Of a stretch of 64,000 bases of DNA, positions 22,952-34,739 are shown piece after piece. The position numbers and the translations under genes are program-made. The notes under the pieces are model-generated. The model worked only from the letters and a program-made list of their open reading frames with translations, was not told where the DNA came from and did no database searches. The stretch's first letter is position 1, and each line of letters starts with the position of its first letter. The stretch comes from Scortum barcoo (lineage: Eukaryota > Chordata > Actinopteri > Centrarchiformes > Terapontidae). Where the stretch lies: contig CM041548.1 in assembly GCA_023238725.1 (NCBI GenBank), positions 13,785,752 through 13,849,751 on the forward strand, read 5' to 3'.

Positions 22952-25645
22952 TCAAAAAATTAATTTTAAATTTATTTATTTAAAGCCCAAAATAACAAAC
23001 ATCATCGTTTGCCTTGGAGGGCTTTACAATCTGTACAGTTGTGACACCCTCTGTCCTTAGACCCTCGAACCGGGTCAGGAAAAACTTCAAAAAACCCTTT
23101 ATGGGAAAAAGAAGAAACCTGAGGAAGAGCCACAGATGAGGGATCCCTCTCCCTGGGACGGACAGACGTGCAATAGATGCCACATGTACAGAGAACATCA
23201 TCATCAATCATATTATGGAGTTAAACATGGGTCGTAATAAACTGTAGATATACTGAGTTCATGGGTTTAGTCCATGTGTGAAGGTATCACAGGTAATGGA
23301 AATGAGTCCATGAGTCCAGGTGCATCTCTAGATGTCCTCATATGGAGCTCTGGGCCACTCGAACCTTCTCTCCACAACACAGACACAGATCATGTCCCCA
23401 CCAGGCCAGTGAACCTCAGACAGATGGACCACAACCAGAATTAGTGAGGAACCTGCAAGACTGGAGAGAACAGGGGAGGACCGGGGCTCTGGCAGTAACA
23501 TGCACTTACAGGACATAGGAGTATTCACGTTAACCACTTTAACACTTTAACCAATTTAACCAGTTTATAAGCTGACTCCAGTTTGCACTACTACCATAAT
23601 AGGAGTAGAGGAAGCAGAGGAAAGAGGAAGCAGAGAAGAGGAAACAGAGAAAGAGGAAGAGGGAGAGGTGCCTGGTGCATCATGGGAGCCCCCCGGCAGT
23701 CTAAGCCTATAGCAGCATAACTAAGGGCGAGCCTGTGCCCACCCTAACTATAAGCTTTATCAAAAAGGAAGGTTTTAATCTATTCTTAAACACTGACACT
23801 GTGTCTGCCTCTCGGACCCAGACTGGGAGCTGGTTCCAGAGAACAGGAGCCTGATAGCTGAAGGCTCTGCCCCTAGACTACTTCTGGAAACCCTGGGAAC
23901 TACAAGTAAGCCTGCGTTTTGGGAGTGCAGCACTCTAGTTGGTTGATAAGGAGTTATCAATTCATTAAGATGTGATGGTGCCAGACCATGTAGAGCCTTA
24001 TATGTGAGGAGTACGGATTTTAAAATCCACTCTAAATTTTACAGGGAGCCAATGCAGAGAAGCCAATACTGGAGTAATATGGTCTCTTTTCCTGGTTCTA
24101 GTCAGCACCCAAGCAGCGGCATTCTGGACCAGCTGTAGAGTCTTTAACAACTTGTTTGGGCAGCCTGATAAAAGTGAATTACAGTAATCCAGCCTGGAAG
24201 AGACAAATGCATGGACTAATTTTTGAGCATCGCTTTGGGAGCAGAAAGTGCCTTTTTTTGCGCGTTATTTTTGTATGTTACAGGTGGTAAAAGGCAGACC
24301 TTGAAATATGCTTAATATGGGTGTCGAAGGACATTTCCTGATCAAATAAAACACAGAGGTTCCTTACAGTGGTGCTGGAGGCCAAGTTAATGCCATCCAG
24401 CAAGGCTATCTTAGGAGAAAGCGTGTTCCTCAGGTGTTTCGGACCTAATAGTATCACTTCAGTTTTATCTGAGTTCAACAGCAGGAAATTTCTTGGTCAT
24501 CCAAGCCTTTATATCTTTAAGGCAGGCATGGAGTTTCAGGAGCTGATCAGTTTTGTCTGGCTCCATTGATAAATATAATTGGGTGTCATCAGCATAACAA
24601 TGGAAATCTATGGAGTGCCTCCTGATGATATTGCCAAGGGGCAGCATATACAAAATAAACAGAATTGGACCAAGCACTGAACCTTGTGGAACTCCATGAC
24701 AGACTTTAGTATGCACAGAGGATTCATTATTAATATGGACTAAACTGAGACTGATCTGTTAAGTATGATCTAATCCAGTTTAATGCAGACCCTTTAATAC
24801 CAAGCAGTTTTTCCATTCTCAGCAACAGGATGTGATGGTCAACTGTATCAAAGGCAGCACTGAAGGTCTAACAGGACAAGGTACAGACAGAAGCCCTCTA
24901 TCTGATGCTGTCAACAGGTCATTAGTGACTTTCACAAGTGCTGTTTCAGTGCTATGGTGAGCTCTAAATCCTGACTGAAAAACTTCAAAAAGACTATTAC
25001 TGTGGAGATAATTACATAACTGGCTGGCAACAGCTTTCTCTAGGATCTTAGACAAAAATGGGAGGTTGGATATTGGTCTGTAATTGGCTAACACATCTGC
25101 ATCAAGTGTAGGTTTTCTGATCAATGGTTTAATTACAGCTACTTTAAAAGACTTGGGTACAAAGCCTGACACCAGAGGCAGATTAATAATATGCAGCAGC
25201 GATCATGTGCCAATAAATGGGAAAACTTCCTTAAGCAGCGTAGTTGGGATGGGGTCTAGGAGACAAGTTGTTGCTTTCGATGATGAAACTAATGAGGATA
25301 ATTCGGGAAGGCCAATTGGAATAAAACTGTCTAAGTAATTGTCAGGTTTTAATGTATCTGCTCCTAAATTTCCTGAGTCTGAAGGCACGTTAGATAGATC
25401 AGGAGTCTAACGAGGGCAGATCCTGACAAATTTTTTCCCTAATATTCAAAATCTTGTCATTAAAGAAGCTCATGAAATCATTACTACTTAAACTTAAGGG
25501 GAATGCAGGGTTCAATAGAGCTATGGCTCTGTGTCAGCCTGGCTACAGTGCTGAAAAGAAACCTAGGGCAGTTCTTATTTTCCTCTATTACTGCCATTCT
25601 TAATAGTAGGCTGCTCTGGCATTACACAGGGGCTTTCCTATATGT
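22952..25645 (-). mobile_element. L2-type LINE, reverse-transcriptase half and 3' end, decayed
   Basis: The minus strand carries, from right to left, the reverse transcriptase of a fish L2 element. Its blocks are LANYRPISNLPFLSKILEKA (near 25,010-25,090), FQSGFRAHHSTETALVKV (near 24,930-24,990), GVPQGSVLGPILFILYMLP (24,640-24,700), the catalytic YADDTQLYL (near 24,570-24,600), and the downstream SDKTEVILLGP block (24,440-24,478). The 3' part to 22,952 is non-coding and ends in AT-rich sequence. Frames are broken in several places and the endonuclease half is missing (5' truncation). The insertion splits TAAR unit C. A short tcatc at 22,947-22,951 and again at 25,647-25,651 could be part of the target-site duplication. 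Confidence 0.85.
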
Positions 25646-27207
25646 TTTGAGACTCATCCACTTCATTCTGTTGCACACCTACTTTTTATTGTTCTGTCAT
25701 ATTTTTGCCTCCATATTGTTTTAAGTTTGTCAGGACAGGAGAGAGGGACACGTGATTAAAAGGGCACTGAGACTGAATTACTTTCCAGACTGTGCTCATT
25801 TTCCTCCATGTTGGGGATGATTGGTCTGCCTTTAAATCTACCTTTGTCCATCCTGTGATCCAGGTCTATATTGACTGACCTGAAGACATAAATGTTTCCC
25901 TCTGCAGGAGGATAGTGTTGCCCTTATCTTTTTATTTTGGAACTAATTTATTCTAGCAGGTAGAAGTCCTATTAACAGCACATGACTCATCTCTATCAGT
26001 GTTAGTTAGATTAAGGAAATTTATGGTGTCATGTATATATCAGCACAATAATGGCTCAGGCATTAGGTATGACGATTGATCATTTTATCCTGTTTTGTGT
26101 GTCACAGTGGATGACTACCACTGTTACAACTGAGAGGTCTCTCAACATCCTGATTCACAAGCAAGGACCCCATGCTGCAACAGTGTGATATTAAATGATA
26201 TACTGAAATCAGGTAATATAGAATTTTGGGGATATATGAATGAATGTGAAGAAGAGAAAAAACGTGGAAAATGGATGGCTAGTTGGATAGTTTTCTTTTT
26301 TTTTTTTTTCTGACAGGGACACCTTCATGAAAGGTCATCGTGCAGTATCAGAGACAACAGATTCTTTCTCTACAGTGAATCAAATTCTCTCACTGCATGA
26401 TGTTTAGTCTCTCAAGGCCATTTTTGTGGTCGAGACAGTACCATTTTGTGTTGTCACAGTAACATGACGGCTTCAAAGGAAATCTGAATTTCAGTTAGAG
26501 AGACTCTCTTGGTGTGTCTTTGAGAAAGGAAAGGAAAGTCAAGTCCAGATTGATCGCGAGCTTTCAGATCTGCTTCAATCTGGTTTCAACCATTTTCCCT
26601 TGTTCACCAACTGACAAGTCAACCACACTGCCTTTATTTTAGGTTTTAGGACTGGGCATGGCTGTTTTCTTTCATCAAATTTAATTCCCTTGTGTTTTTG
26701 TAATCGACTCTTGATAGATATAGATCGGCAGGTATTTGGTTCTCCGTGATGCCTTTTTTGTTCTGAGTTTTGTCAGCTGAAAAGCTATGAATTTAAGTTA
26801 AAAGAGTAAAGTTTGTTTTGTTTGTTTGCTGGTTTGACCCCATCCACAAAGATATGATTTATGTACCAACCTCAGCTGTTTAGCGTTTTTTTGTTAAGCC
26901 TATTTGTTTTATTTTGTTCTCTGTGTTACTTGTGGTTTTCTAACAATAAATGGAAATCCATGCCTGAATACACTGGCTTATGTCCTTCCCTGAACACATG
27001 ACTACATAGGGACAATAAAAGAAATTAAACAATCATTATACAATAATATGCACAATATAAAACATGTACATCATCTGCATATAAAAGGCAAAGGTCATTT
27101 AGACCAGACATTTGTACCTTTTATTCAGTTAGTCTGCTCATCACCATGACAGACGACATATTTCTGTTGATGCTGAGGGTGTTTTTCAGTCATCATGCAG
27201 AGCCTCT
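25646..27207. repeat. Rest of TAAR unit C and 3' flank of unit D
   Basis: 25,646-26,420 matches 13,926-14,650 of unit A. About 26,455-26,545 resembles 15,596-15,690. 26,640-27,207 matches 11,255-11,808. A T run lies at 26,297-26,310, and the polyadenylation signal complement at 27,120-27,125. No coding sequence. Confidence 0.75.
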
Positions 27208-28392
27208 CTACAGCATGTTGGTCTCACAGGAGTCAGGCTGCAGTATCTTTAATGTAACAATCAACTTAATTGATTTTCTAAACCAGGGATAAAGGAAAGC
27301 ATAAATCACAGGGTTTAAAAAAGAATTAAAATCGTACAAATTAATTACAAAAGCAGCAGATGAAGCACTGAGTAAGTTATCCTGGCCTGAAAGAGCAACA
27401 CAATAATATGGACAGAGACATATTAGAAACACAACTATAACAACACCAAGAGTCCTGGCTGCTTTCAATTCTGATTTCTTACCAGTTACTTTCTCTGAAT
27501 TCTGGAGTGTGACAGCTGTAATATGAGACCTCATGGCACGAGCCTGAGACACAGCCACCACAAATACTCTCATATACAGAACGACAATAACAGTGATGGG
27601 AACAATGAAGGTAAAAATAACATCTGCAAGTCCTGCAATGTAGTTAACAAAAAATACACATTCTCCAGTGCAGGAGTTGTATCTGCCTGGTTGTTTAAGG
27701 ATGTCATTAAGCAGCAGATTTTGGAAGATCACTGAACATATCCAACACAGATAAACACACACTTGAACTCTTTTCTGTGTGACTTTGGTGGAGTAATGTA
27801 GAGGATGACAAATAGCCACATAACGGTCAACAGATATGAGCACCATGTTTCCTACTGAGGCTGAGGCAACAATATATGCCATATATATTGATAAAGAGTA
27901 CATGTGAGGTCACCAAGGAACCAGCAGCCATCTATCAACATAATTTGGAAACAACACATGAGGAGGCCAATGAAGAAATCTGAGAAAGCCAGAGAAAGGA
28001 GGAGGATGTTGGTGGGGGTGTGAAGCTGCCTGTGAAGGAAAGAAAATGTATTTATCATAATTTGCTGTATCAGTTATCATTCGCAGAAAAGCATAGATAC
28101 AGTAAATTCTGATATACTGTTATAGTAATTGCAAAAACATATCTGTTCCTCATAGTTTAAGATAAGACAATACTTTTTATTACTATCTCCCAATATCATT
28201 AATTCATTAAATTTCTACTTGAAGTGTGAGATGGAGATGATGACCAGAAGGTTAAGAGTCACAGTGAGCAGAGAGATGGAGGACAGCAAAACATAAGTCA
28301 GCATGGCCTCAAAGTGAAGGACGCGTTGGTTTACTGCAGGAGGTGTTGAGGAGTTCTGGAAAACAGAGTTCACTTCCCTCCATGGTCTCCAT
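27208..28392 (-). pseudogene. TAAR copy D (teleost, two-exon), multiple lesions
   Basis: Exon 1 is 28,392-28,219 (174 nt); one extra A near 28,318 shifts its frame. Exon 2 is 28,029-27,208 (822 nt). Near 27,944-27,958, a two-base AC duplication plus a one-base T insertion change LMLFPIML to LMCCFQIML but keep the frame. Near 27,885 a TA duplication shifts the frame in helix 3. Downstream the frame is open to the stop and keeps DRYVAICHP, Asp5.42 (GLADVIF), RAMRSHITAVTLQ and FLYPWFRK. Helix 7 reads NSFLNPVIYAF. Position 3.36 is Ala here, where the other copies have Asp. The splice sites are intact. Confidence 0.9.
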
Positions 28393-28945
28393 CAACAGAG
28401 AGAGGAGGAGCTGCTGAACTCTGGCAGCTTTATGACCAGAGCTTTCTGTGATACAGCTGATTTATCTCTTTCCTTATTGCCCACCCTTGCTTCCTTCTCC
28501 CCTCTGCTGATTCTCTCCACAGAGACAGAAGTGCTCTTCCTTGTTTACTTCCACCTTTAGCTGTCAGCCAGATGTCCAGGGTAGAAATTAGCTGAGTTGA
28601 GGCATTCTTGCCTTTACATTTTGTCCCTAGATTCTATCAGCAGGTAGAAATCCCACCACTCACAACTTCTCATTTTTAATTCCTGCTGACTTCTTAACTC
28701 CCGTCATAAAACATGACTTAAGTGCCACATATCTGTAGTTTTGAAATCCCAGGGGATCCTTTCTTTGAGCACTGGAACAATGCAGGCTTCCATGGTTTAA
28801 GCACCTTCATAAACTTCAAGGAGAGACTGAGGATGTGCTGGAAGATTCCTGTAAGCTGCCCAGCACTTGCTCCAAGAACCCTGGGACTACTGTGGTCTCA
28901 TTCACTGGCTTTGTTGGTTCCACATCTGGAGGGCTCCCTTTCTAC
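28393..28945. repeat. TAAR unit D, 5' flank, cut short
   Basis: Counterpart of 13,065-13,699, including the start of the anonymous conserved segment; closest to unit B, with which it shares the same short deletion near 28,665. At 28,946 it is replaced by unrelated sequence and resumes as 29,302-29,440, so about 165 bases of the unit are missing. Confidence 0.75.
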
Positions 28946-29301
28946 CGCGTCATAGCAACGCGGCTGAAACTCCACCGACGTCATTTGTTATGCGACACAA
29001 ACACGAAACAACTATGGAGGCCACCAGACAAAGAAATGTCTGCACCTCGTTGTTGCTCCACGGGTTGATTTCTGTACAGCCATCTCTGATTGTATCGTGT
29101 TTGCTGTTATTGCGCTTTTAAAAATGGTGCAGTTGACTCTTATGAACGAAGTCGCTCTCCTGACTCATCTAGTGATGTCACGCCCTGGCCAATCAGTGGC
29201 GCTAGCCGTCTACCGACGTCATTACATTTTCGCCCGACTCAGCCTAAAAACCGAAAGTTGAGTCGAGCTAAGTAGGTGCTAATGGAATGGAAAGCACCGT
29301 A
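28946..29301. mobile_element. Unclassified insertion, DNA-transposon-like
   Basis: A GC-richer 356-base segment replaces part of the TAAR unit. It begins gcgtcatagcaacgcggctg and ends gctaatggaatggaaagcacc, and contains the phrase ccgacgtcat twice (near 28,976 and 29,213). I know similar short non-autonomous elements from fish genomes but cannot name the family. No protein is encoded and no terminal inverted repeat is obvious. Confidence 0.4.
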
Positions 29302-29440
29302 TCTGATTACAGAGGGTCTGGGTCTCCTTAAACCCCAAACACAGGTTTGCTGCAGCTTGTCATCCGCTTTGTCACATTGCACACCTCCTTTGTACTGTTC
29401 TGTCATATTTTTGCCTCCATATTGTTGTAAGCTTGTCAGG

Positions 29441-31604
29441 ACTGTGGTGGAGGGGTTTGTGTGCCCGAATGATGATCCTAGGAGCTATGTTGTCGGGGGC
29501 ATTGCGCCCCTGGTAGGGTCTCCCATGGCAAACAGGTCCTAGGTGACGGACCAGACTCAAGAGCGGTTCACAAGCAAGCCACCATGGAATAAGAAAAAAC
29601 AAGGACCATTACGTCGCCCAGATTGGCGTTACCGGGGCCCCACCCTGGAGCCAGGCCTGGGGTTGGGGCTCGCAGGCGACGCGAAATTGAGACGTGGGCC
29701 CGCCTTCCAGTAGGCTCACCACCCGCAGGAAGGTCCATGAGGGGCTGGTGCAGTGTGGTTTGGGTAGCAGTCATGGCCAGGGGGCCTCGATGACCCAATC
29801 CTTGGACCAAAACTCTGGCAATAGGGACATGGAATGTCACCTCGCTGGGGGGAAGGAGCCTGAGCTCGTGCGGGAGGTTGAGAGGTACCGGCTAGAGATA
29901 GTTGGGCTCACCTCCGCATAGCTTGGGCTCTGGAACCCAGCTCCTTGAGAGGGCTGGACCCTCCACTACTCTGGAGTTGCCCAGAGTGAGCAGCTTGCAG
30001 GCTGGTGTGGGCTTGCTTATAGCTCCCCACCTCAGCTGCCATGTGTTGGAGTTCACCCCGGTGAACGAGAGGGTCGCTTCCCTGCGCTTTGGGTTGGGAT
30101 AGGGTCTCTTGCTGTTGTTTCCAGTGCCTACGGGCCGAACAGCAGTACAGAGTACCCGGCCTTCTTGGAGTCCCTTGGGGGGGTACTTGATAGTGCTCCG
30201 ACTGGGGACTGATCTGAACCCGAGCGGTGTTCTGTTATTGGACTTCTGTGCTAGTCACAGTTTGTCCATAATGAACACCATGTTATTGGCATAAGGGTGT
30301 CCATCAGTGCATGTGGCACCAGGACACCCTAGGTCGGAGGTCGATGATCGACTTTGTTGTTGTTTCATCTGATCTCCGGCCGTATGTCTTGGACACTCGG
30401 GTAAAGAGAGGGGCTGAGCTGTCAACCGATCACCACCTGGTGGTGAGTTGGATCCGCTGGCAGAGAAGGAAGTTGGACAGACCTGGCAGACCCAAACGTA
30501 TTGTGAGGGTCTGTTGGGAACGTCTGGCCGAGCCCTCTGTCAGGGAGGTCTTCAACTCCCACCTCCGGAAGAGATTCTCACAGATTCCGAGGGAGGCTGG
30601 GGACATTGAGTCCGAGTGGACCATGTTCTCTGCCTCCATTGTCGACGCGGCAGTTCGAAGTTGTGGACGCAAGGTCTCTGGTGCCTGTTGTGGTGGCAAC
30701 CCCCAAACCCGGTGGTGGACAATCGGAAGTAAGGGATGCTGTCAGGCTGAAGAAGGAGTCCTATCGGACCATGTTGGCCTGTGGGACTCCTGGACGCAGT
30801 TGACGGGTACTGGCAGGCCAAGCAAGCCGCAGCCCGGACGGTCCTGGAGGCAAAAACTCGGGTCTGGGAGGAGTTCGGTGAGGCCATGGAGGAGGACTAT
30901 CGGTCGGCCTCAAGAGATTCTGGCAAACCGTCCGGCACCTCAGGAAGGGGAAGCAGTACTCTGCCAACACTGTTTACAGTGCGGGTGGGGAGCTGTTGAC
31001 CTCAACTGGGGACATTGTCGGACGGTGGAAGAAATACTTTGAGGATCTCCTCAATCCCACCGACTTGCCTTCCAGTGAGGAAGCGGAGGCTGGGGACTCT
31101 GAGGTGGACTCGTCCATCACCCGAGCCGAAGTCACTGAGGTAGTTCGCAAGCTCCTCGGTGGCAGGGGCAAGGCAGGGGGTGGATGAGATCCGCCCTGAG
31201 TACCTCAAGTCTCTGGATGTTGTGGGGCTGTCTTGGCTGACACGCCTCTGCAACATTGCATGGAGGTTGGGGACAGTGCCTCTGGAGTGGCAAACAGGGG
31301 TGGTGGTCCCTCTTTTTAAAAAGGGGACTGGAGTGTGTTCCAACCACAGGGGGATCACACTTCTCAGCCTCCCTGGGAAGGTCTAGTCGACCTTCGATTC
31401 GGAGGAACAATGCGCCGTTCCGTCGGGAACATGGACCACTGATACTGCTTGGAGAGATGTCTCAGCCGCCTGGGAACGCCTCGGGTCCTCCCCGAAAAGA
31501 GCTGGAGGAAGTGTCTGGGGTGAGGGAAGTTCTGGGCATCTTGCTCAGACTGCTGCCTCTGCGACCCGGCCCTGGATCAAGCGGATGAAGATGGATGGAT
31601 GGAT
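29441..31604 (+). mobile_element. RTE-type LINE with internal deletion
   Basis: A plus-strand non-LTR element inserted after cttgtcaggac of the TAAR unit. Endonuclease motifs occur in order: GTWNVTS-like near 29,830, LVREVERYRLEIVGLTS (29,868-29,920), HQDTLGRRSMIDFVVVSSDL (30,314-30,375) and STDHHLVV (near 30,425). A long linker follows with EEFGEAMEEDYRSAS and VDEIRPEYLKSLDVVG (near 31,185-31,230). The reverse transcriptase begins (WQTGVVVPLFKKG, then NHRGITLLSLPGKV to 31,386) and then stops. Sequence from the far C-terminus (LRLLPLRPGPG) and a GGATGGAT tail follow, so roughly the catalytic half of the enzyme is deleted. Several frameshifts occur. The family resembles fish RTE/Expander elements. 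Confidence 0.75.
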
Positions 31605-31605
31605 C

Positions 31606-32616
31606 TGGAGGTTCTGCAGGCACCAGTCCGCAAAGTCCTGAATAAGTCCTCTGTACTCTCTGTCGTCCCCATCTGTGATGAGGCCAACAACAGCAGATTA
31701 GGTTGAGATTACAGGATAAAGTTTTGTGTGAAAAGTCTGCAGTGCGGAGGGTGAACAGGAAAGGAGTCAGAACTGTTCCCTGCAGAGCACCGGTGCTGCA
31801 GAGAAGCCGATGGGGTGTGGTGGTCTTAAGCACTGGGATGATGCAGGACGCCTTCCAGAGCTGGGGCACTCTTCCCAGCCTCAGGCTCAGGTTGAATGTG
31901 TACCCAAGAATCCCACGCAGCTGGTCTGCGCAGGACTTCAGGAGCCTGGAGCTGATCTCCCCTGCACCCACCGCTTTCCTAGCCTTGTTCTTCCTCAACA
32001 CATTCCTCACCTGGCGTGTTGTGAGGAACAGGCTGGAGCAGGGTGTTGATGGGGGCACAGGACAGGATGTGAGCTGGATGTGTCAGGTGGCTGTGAGCTG
32101 AAGGTCACGAGAGAGGCGGAGGGGTGCACGAGGAGCAGTGGACAGGGGGCACAGACTGTAATGGGACTGGATTGCAGCAGAGGAGACTTGGTTGGGGGAG
32201 GGGCGGTTGCCTGATCAAATCAAATTGTTGAAGAATAAGTTCCGATAATTTGCCCACTCTGGTCTCCCACAGGCTGGGACTTGAGCTCCTTGAAGCCCAA
32301 GATGATTTTAAGTCCCTTCCAGACACCACAGATGTTGTTGCAGGTTTTCCCCTTCCTGATCATCCTCCTCAGCTCCCTCTGCACAGACTTGAGCTCCTCT
32401 TTATTTCCAGACACAAAAGCTCTCCTCTTCTCCTTCAGGAGACCCTTTATGTCCAGGGTAATCCAGGGCTTGTTGGAGAAACTCTGTACAGTCTTGGTGG
32501 GTACGGTGTTCTCCACACAAATGTTTATGTAGTCCGTCAGGCAGTGGGTGAGACTGTCATGTCCTCCCCATGGGCATCACTGAAAACCTTCCATAGTGTT
32601 GTGTTGAATGGTGGAA
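31606..32616 (-). mobile_element. Jockey-superfamily LINE (Rex1/L2/CR1-like) with internal deletion
   Basis: Minus-strand remnant read from the right: NKPWITLDIKGLLKEKRRAF (near 32,410-32,470), the pre-RT linker, then NKARKAVGAGEISSRLLKSC (near 31,940-32,000) and LGRVPQLWKASCIIPVLKT (near 31,820-31,880). The next residues are CSTGALQGTVLTPFLFTL (near 31,740-31,800), a later reverse transcriptase block. The fingers-to-palm part between them is deleted. It lies directly against the 3' tail of the plus-strand RTE element. Inactive. Confidence 0.7.
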
Positions 32617-33164
32617 AAGTGTGATTTTAAATGATGAAATGAAATCAGGTAATATAGAATTTTGAGGATAGATGAATGATTTTGAGGAAGGGAAAGAACG
32701 TGGAGAATGGATGGCATAGTGTCTTTTTTTGTTGTTTTTTCTGACGGGGCGCCTTCATCAAAGCTAATATCAGACACAAAAGATGCTTACTCTGCAGTGA
32801 ATCTTCACATAAATTCGTTACTCGGCATTTTAACTATTTCATTTTTTGAAAATACATCAATACATTGGTTCCCCATGATGCCTTTTTTGTTCTGAGTTTT
32901 GCCAGCTGAAAAGCTGTGAATTGAAGTTAAAAGAGTACCGTTTGTTTTGTTTGTTTGCTGGTTTGACCCATCCACAAAGGTATGACTTATATACCAACCT
33001 CAGTTGTTTAGCTATTCTTTTTAAGTCTATTTGTTTTATTTTGTTCTCCGTGTTACCTGTGGTTTTCTAACAATAAATGGAAACAAAATCTAACAAAAAT
33101 GTCTTTCCCCTGAACATAAGACTACATAAAAGAACAATAAAAGAAATTAAACATTTTCTGAGGA
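32617..33164. repeat. Truncated fifth TAAR unit (E), flank only
   Basis: 32,617-32,800 matches 14,448-14,620. 32,868-33,160 matches the region 3' of the receptor copies (for example 11,350-11,635). The sequence breaks off at about 33,160-33,165, roughly 170 bases before where a receptor stop codon would be expected, and the right direct repeat begins. No receptor exon is present. Confidence 0.7.
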
Positions 33165-34028
33165 TCGTAGGCTGACCACTCATATACAATAGTCATTATG
33201 AGATCAACGAAGAACACAATCAATTAGATTTTTTATGCATTTTAATGAGCAACTATGTTTCATTCAATAGATTAATCACCCTAATTAAAACATTTTACCA
33301 ATTTAATTATGAAAACACTTCCTTGGAGAGCTAGAGTGGAAGTTGTTAGTACAGTTACATATTTATTAGCTCATATTTCTTCCAGGTATTCCCAGCTTTA
33401 CGATACAGATGCCACATGGGGTACCTTATTTTTGGAATGGATTCACACAGGCAATATTACCGATTTAAAGACAGCAGTATTTATAGTATTTATTCAAAAC
33501 CTAGCGGAGGACCAGAAATGCAATTAAGCCTGCTCTGACCCAGTTGTTACTGACTAAAAAGTAAAACTACAAGGAATGTGTAATTTAGGCTCTTATGCAA
33601 TATTAATGCTTTTTAGATGTTGAGGTCACATTGTAAGTGTGCATGCTGGCTTTCCCAAGGCACAGAGAGGAGACTGGCTCCATTTATCATATCTGTCTGT
33701 TGCACCGACATTATGAAGAGGGTGGACAGGTGAGACAAGTTCCACCCAAAGTTCAAAACACTGAGTCAATAATTCCAACTTCCAACCAGAGTCAATAAAT
33801 AATCGAGAGGGGGACTGAGGGGAATTGTTATTTCACAGTTTGAGTCTGCATTTGACACGAAAGTCAGTTAATAATATGATTCATCAGTCAGACAAACATT
33901 TCGCACAAGTGCCTGCTTGCTGTGCTGTCAACAGGCCAAACTGGCTCGAGGACACGCTGTAATCAAGGGAGGTGCCCTTACCTCGTTAAGAAATTCTACC
34001 ACTGAAAAATTCACTTTCAAATCTTGAT
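33165..34028. repeat. Direct repeat, right copy, unique-sequence part
   Basis: Near-identical to 7,531-8,395 in the same orientation, with a few single-base differences. No gene recognised. The left boundary is a sharp junction with TAAR-unit flank. Confidence 0.9.
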
Positions 34029-34328
34029 TAAAAAAGAATGTGGTACAACTCAAAATTGTACTGATGGCACATCTGACCAAAGCAAGACTGGCAAAAATTT
34101 TCCCTAATGTGGACCCTTCTTGCCCTCGCTGGAAAGGTCAGCCAGCAGATTATATACACATGTTCTGGTCCTGCCCCGAGCTAAACACGTTCTGGGCCAA
34201 CATCTTTAATGCCTACAGTAAAATGTTTCAAAAAGATGTCTCCCCCAACCCCGCATGTGTGCTTTATTTGGTTGCACAACCCCTGGAAATCCTCGGCCTT
34301 AAAGGCAAAGCTGGGGTAATCATAGCAT

Positions 34329-34533
34329 GAACCAGAACTGCCAGATGCTTTATTTCATATTTCATATTTTTTATTTCATATTTTTTATTTTATATTGTTA
34401 TTTTATATTGTATTTTTTACCTTCCTATTTTAGTATAGTTTCTTTTTGCATTTTTACTGTATTACTTGCATGCCCTTATGTTTCCACCTTTCAAGCTGCT
34501 GGAACTGTGAATTTCTCTTGGAGATCAATAAAG
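34329..34533 (+). mobile_element. Nested LINE 3' tail, right copy
   Basis: Matches 8,695-8,900: a T-rich segment ending gagatcaataaagtatc before the TATC repeat. It splits the L1-Tx1 frame between GVIIA and IAKRLILL, so it was inserted after the L1-Tx1 copy. Confidence 0.6.

Positions 34534-34739
<206 letters not shown>

Noticed and set aside
30430..30999. Several frames on both strands inside the RTE element
   Set aside because: They overlap the recognisable endonuclease/linker frame and carry no family signal.
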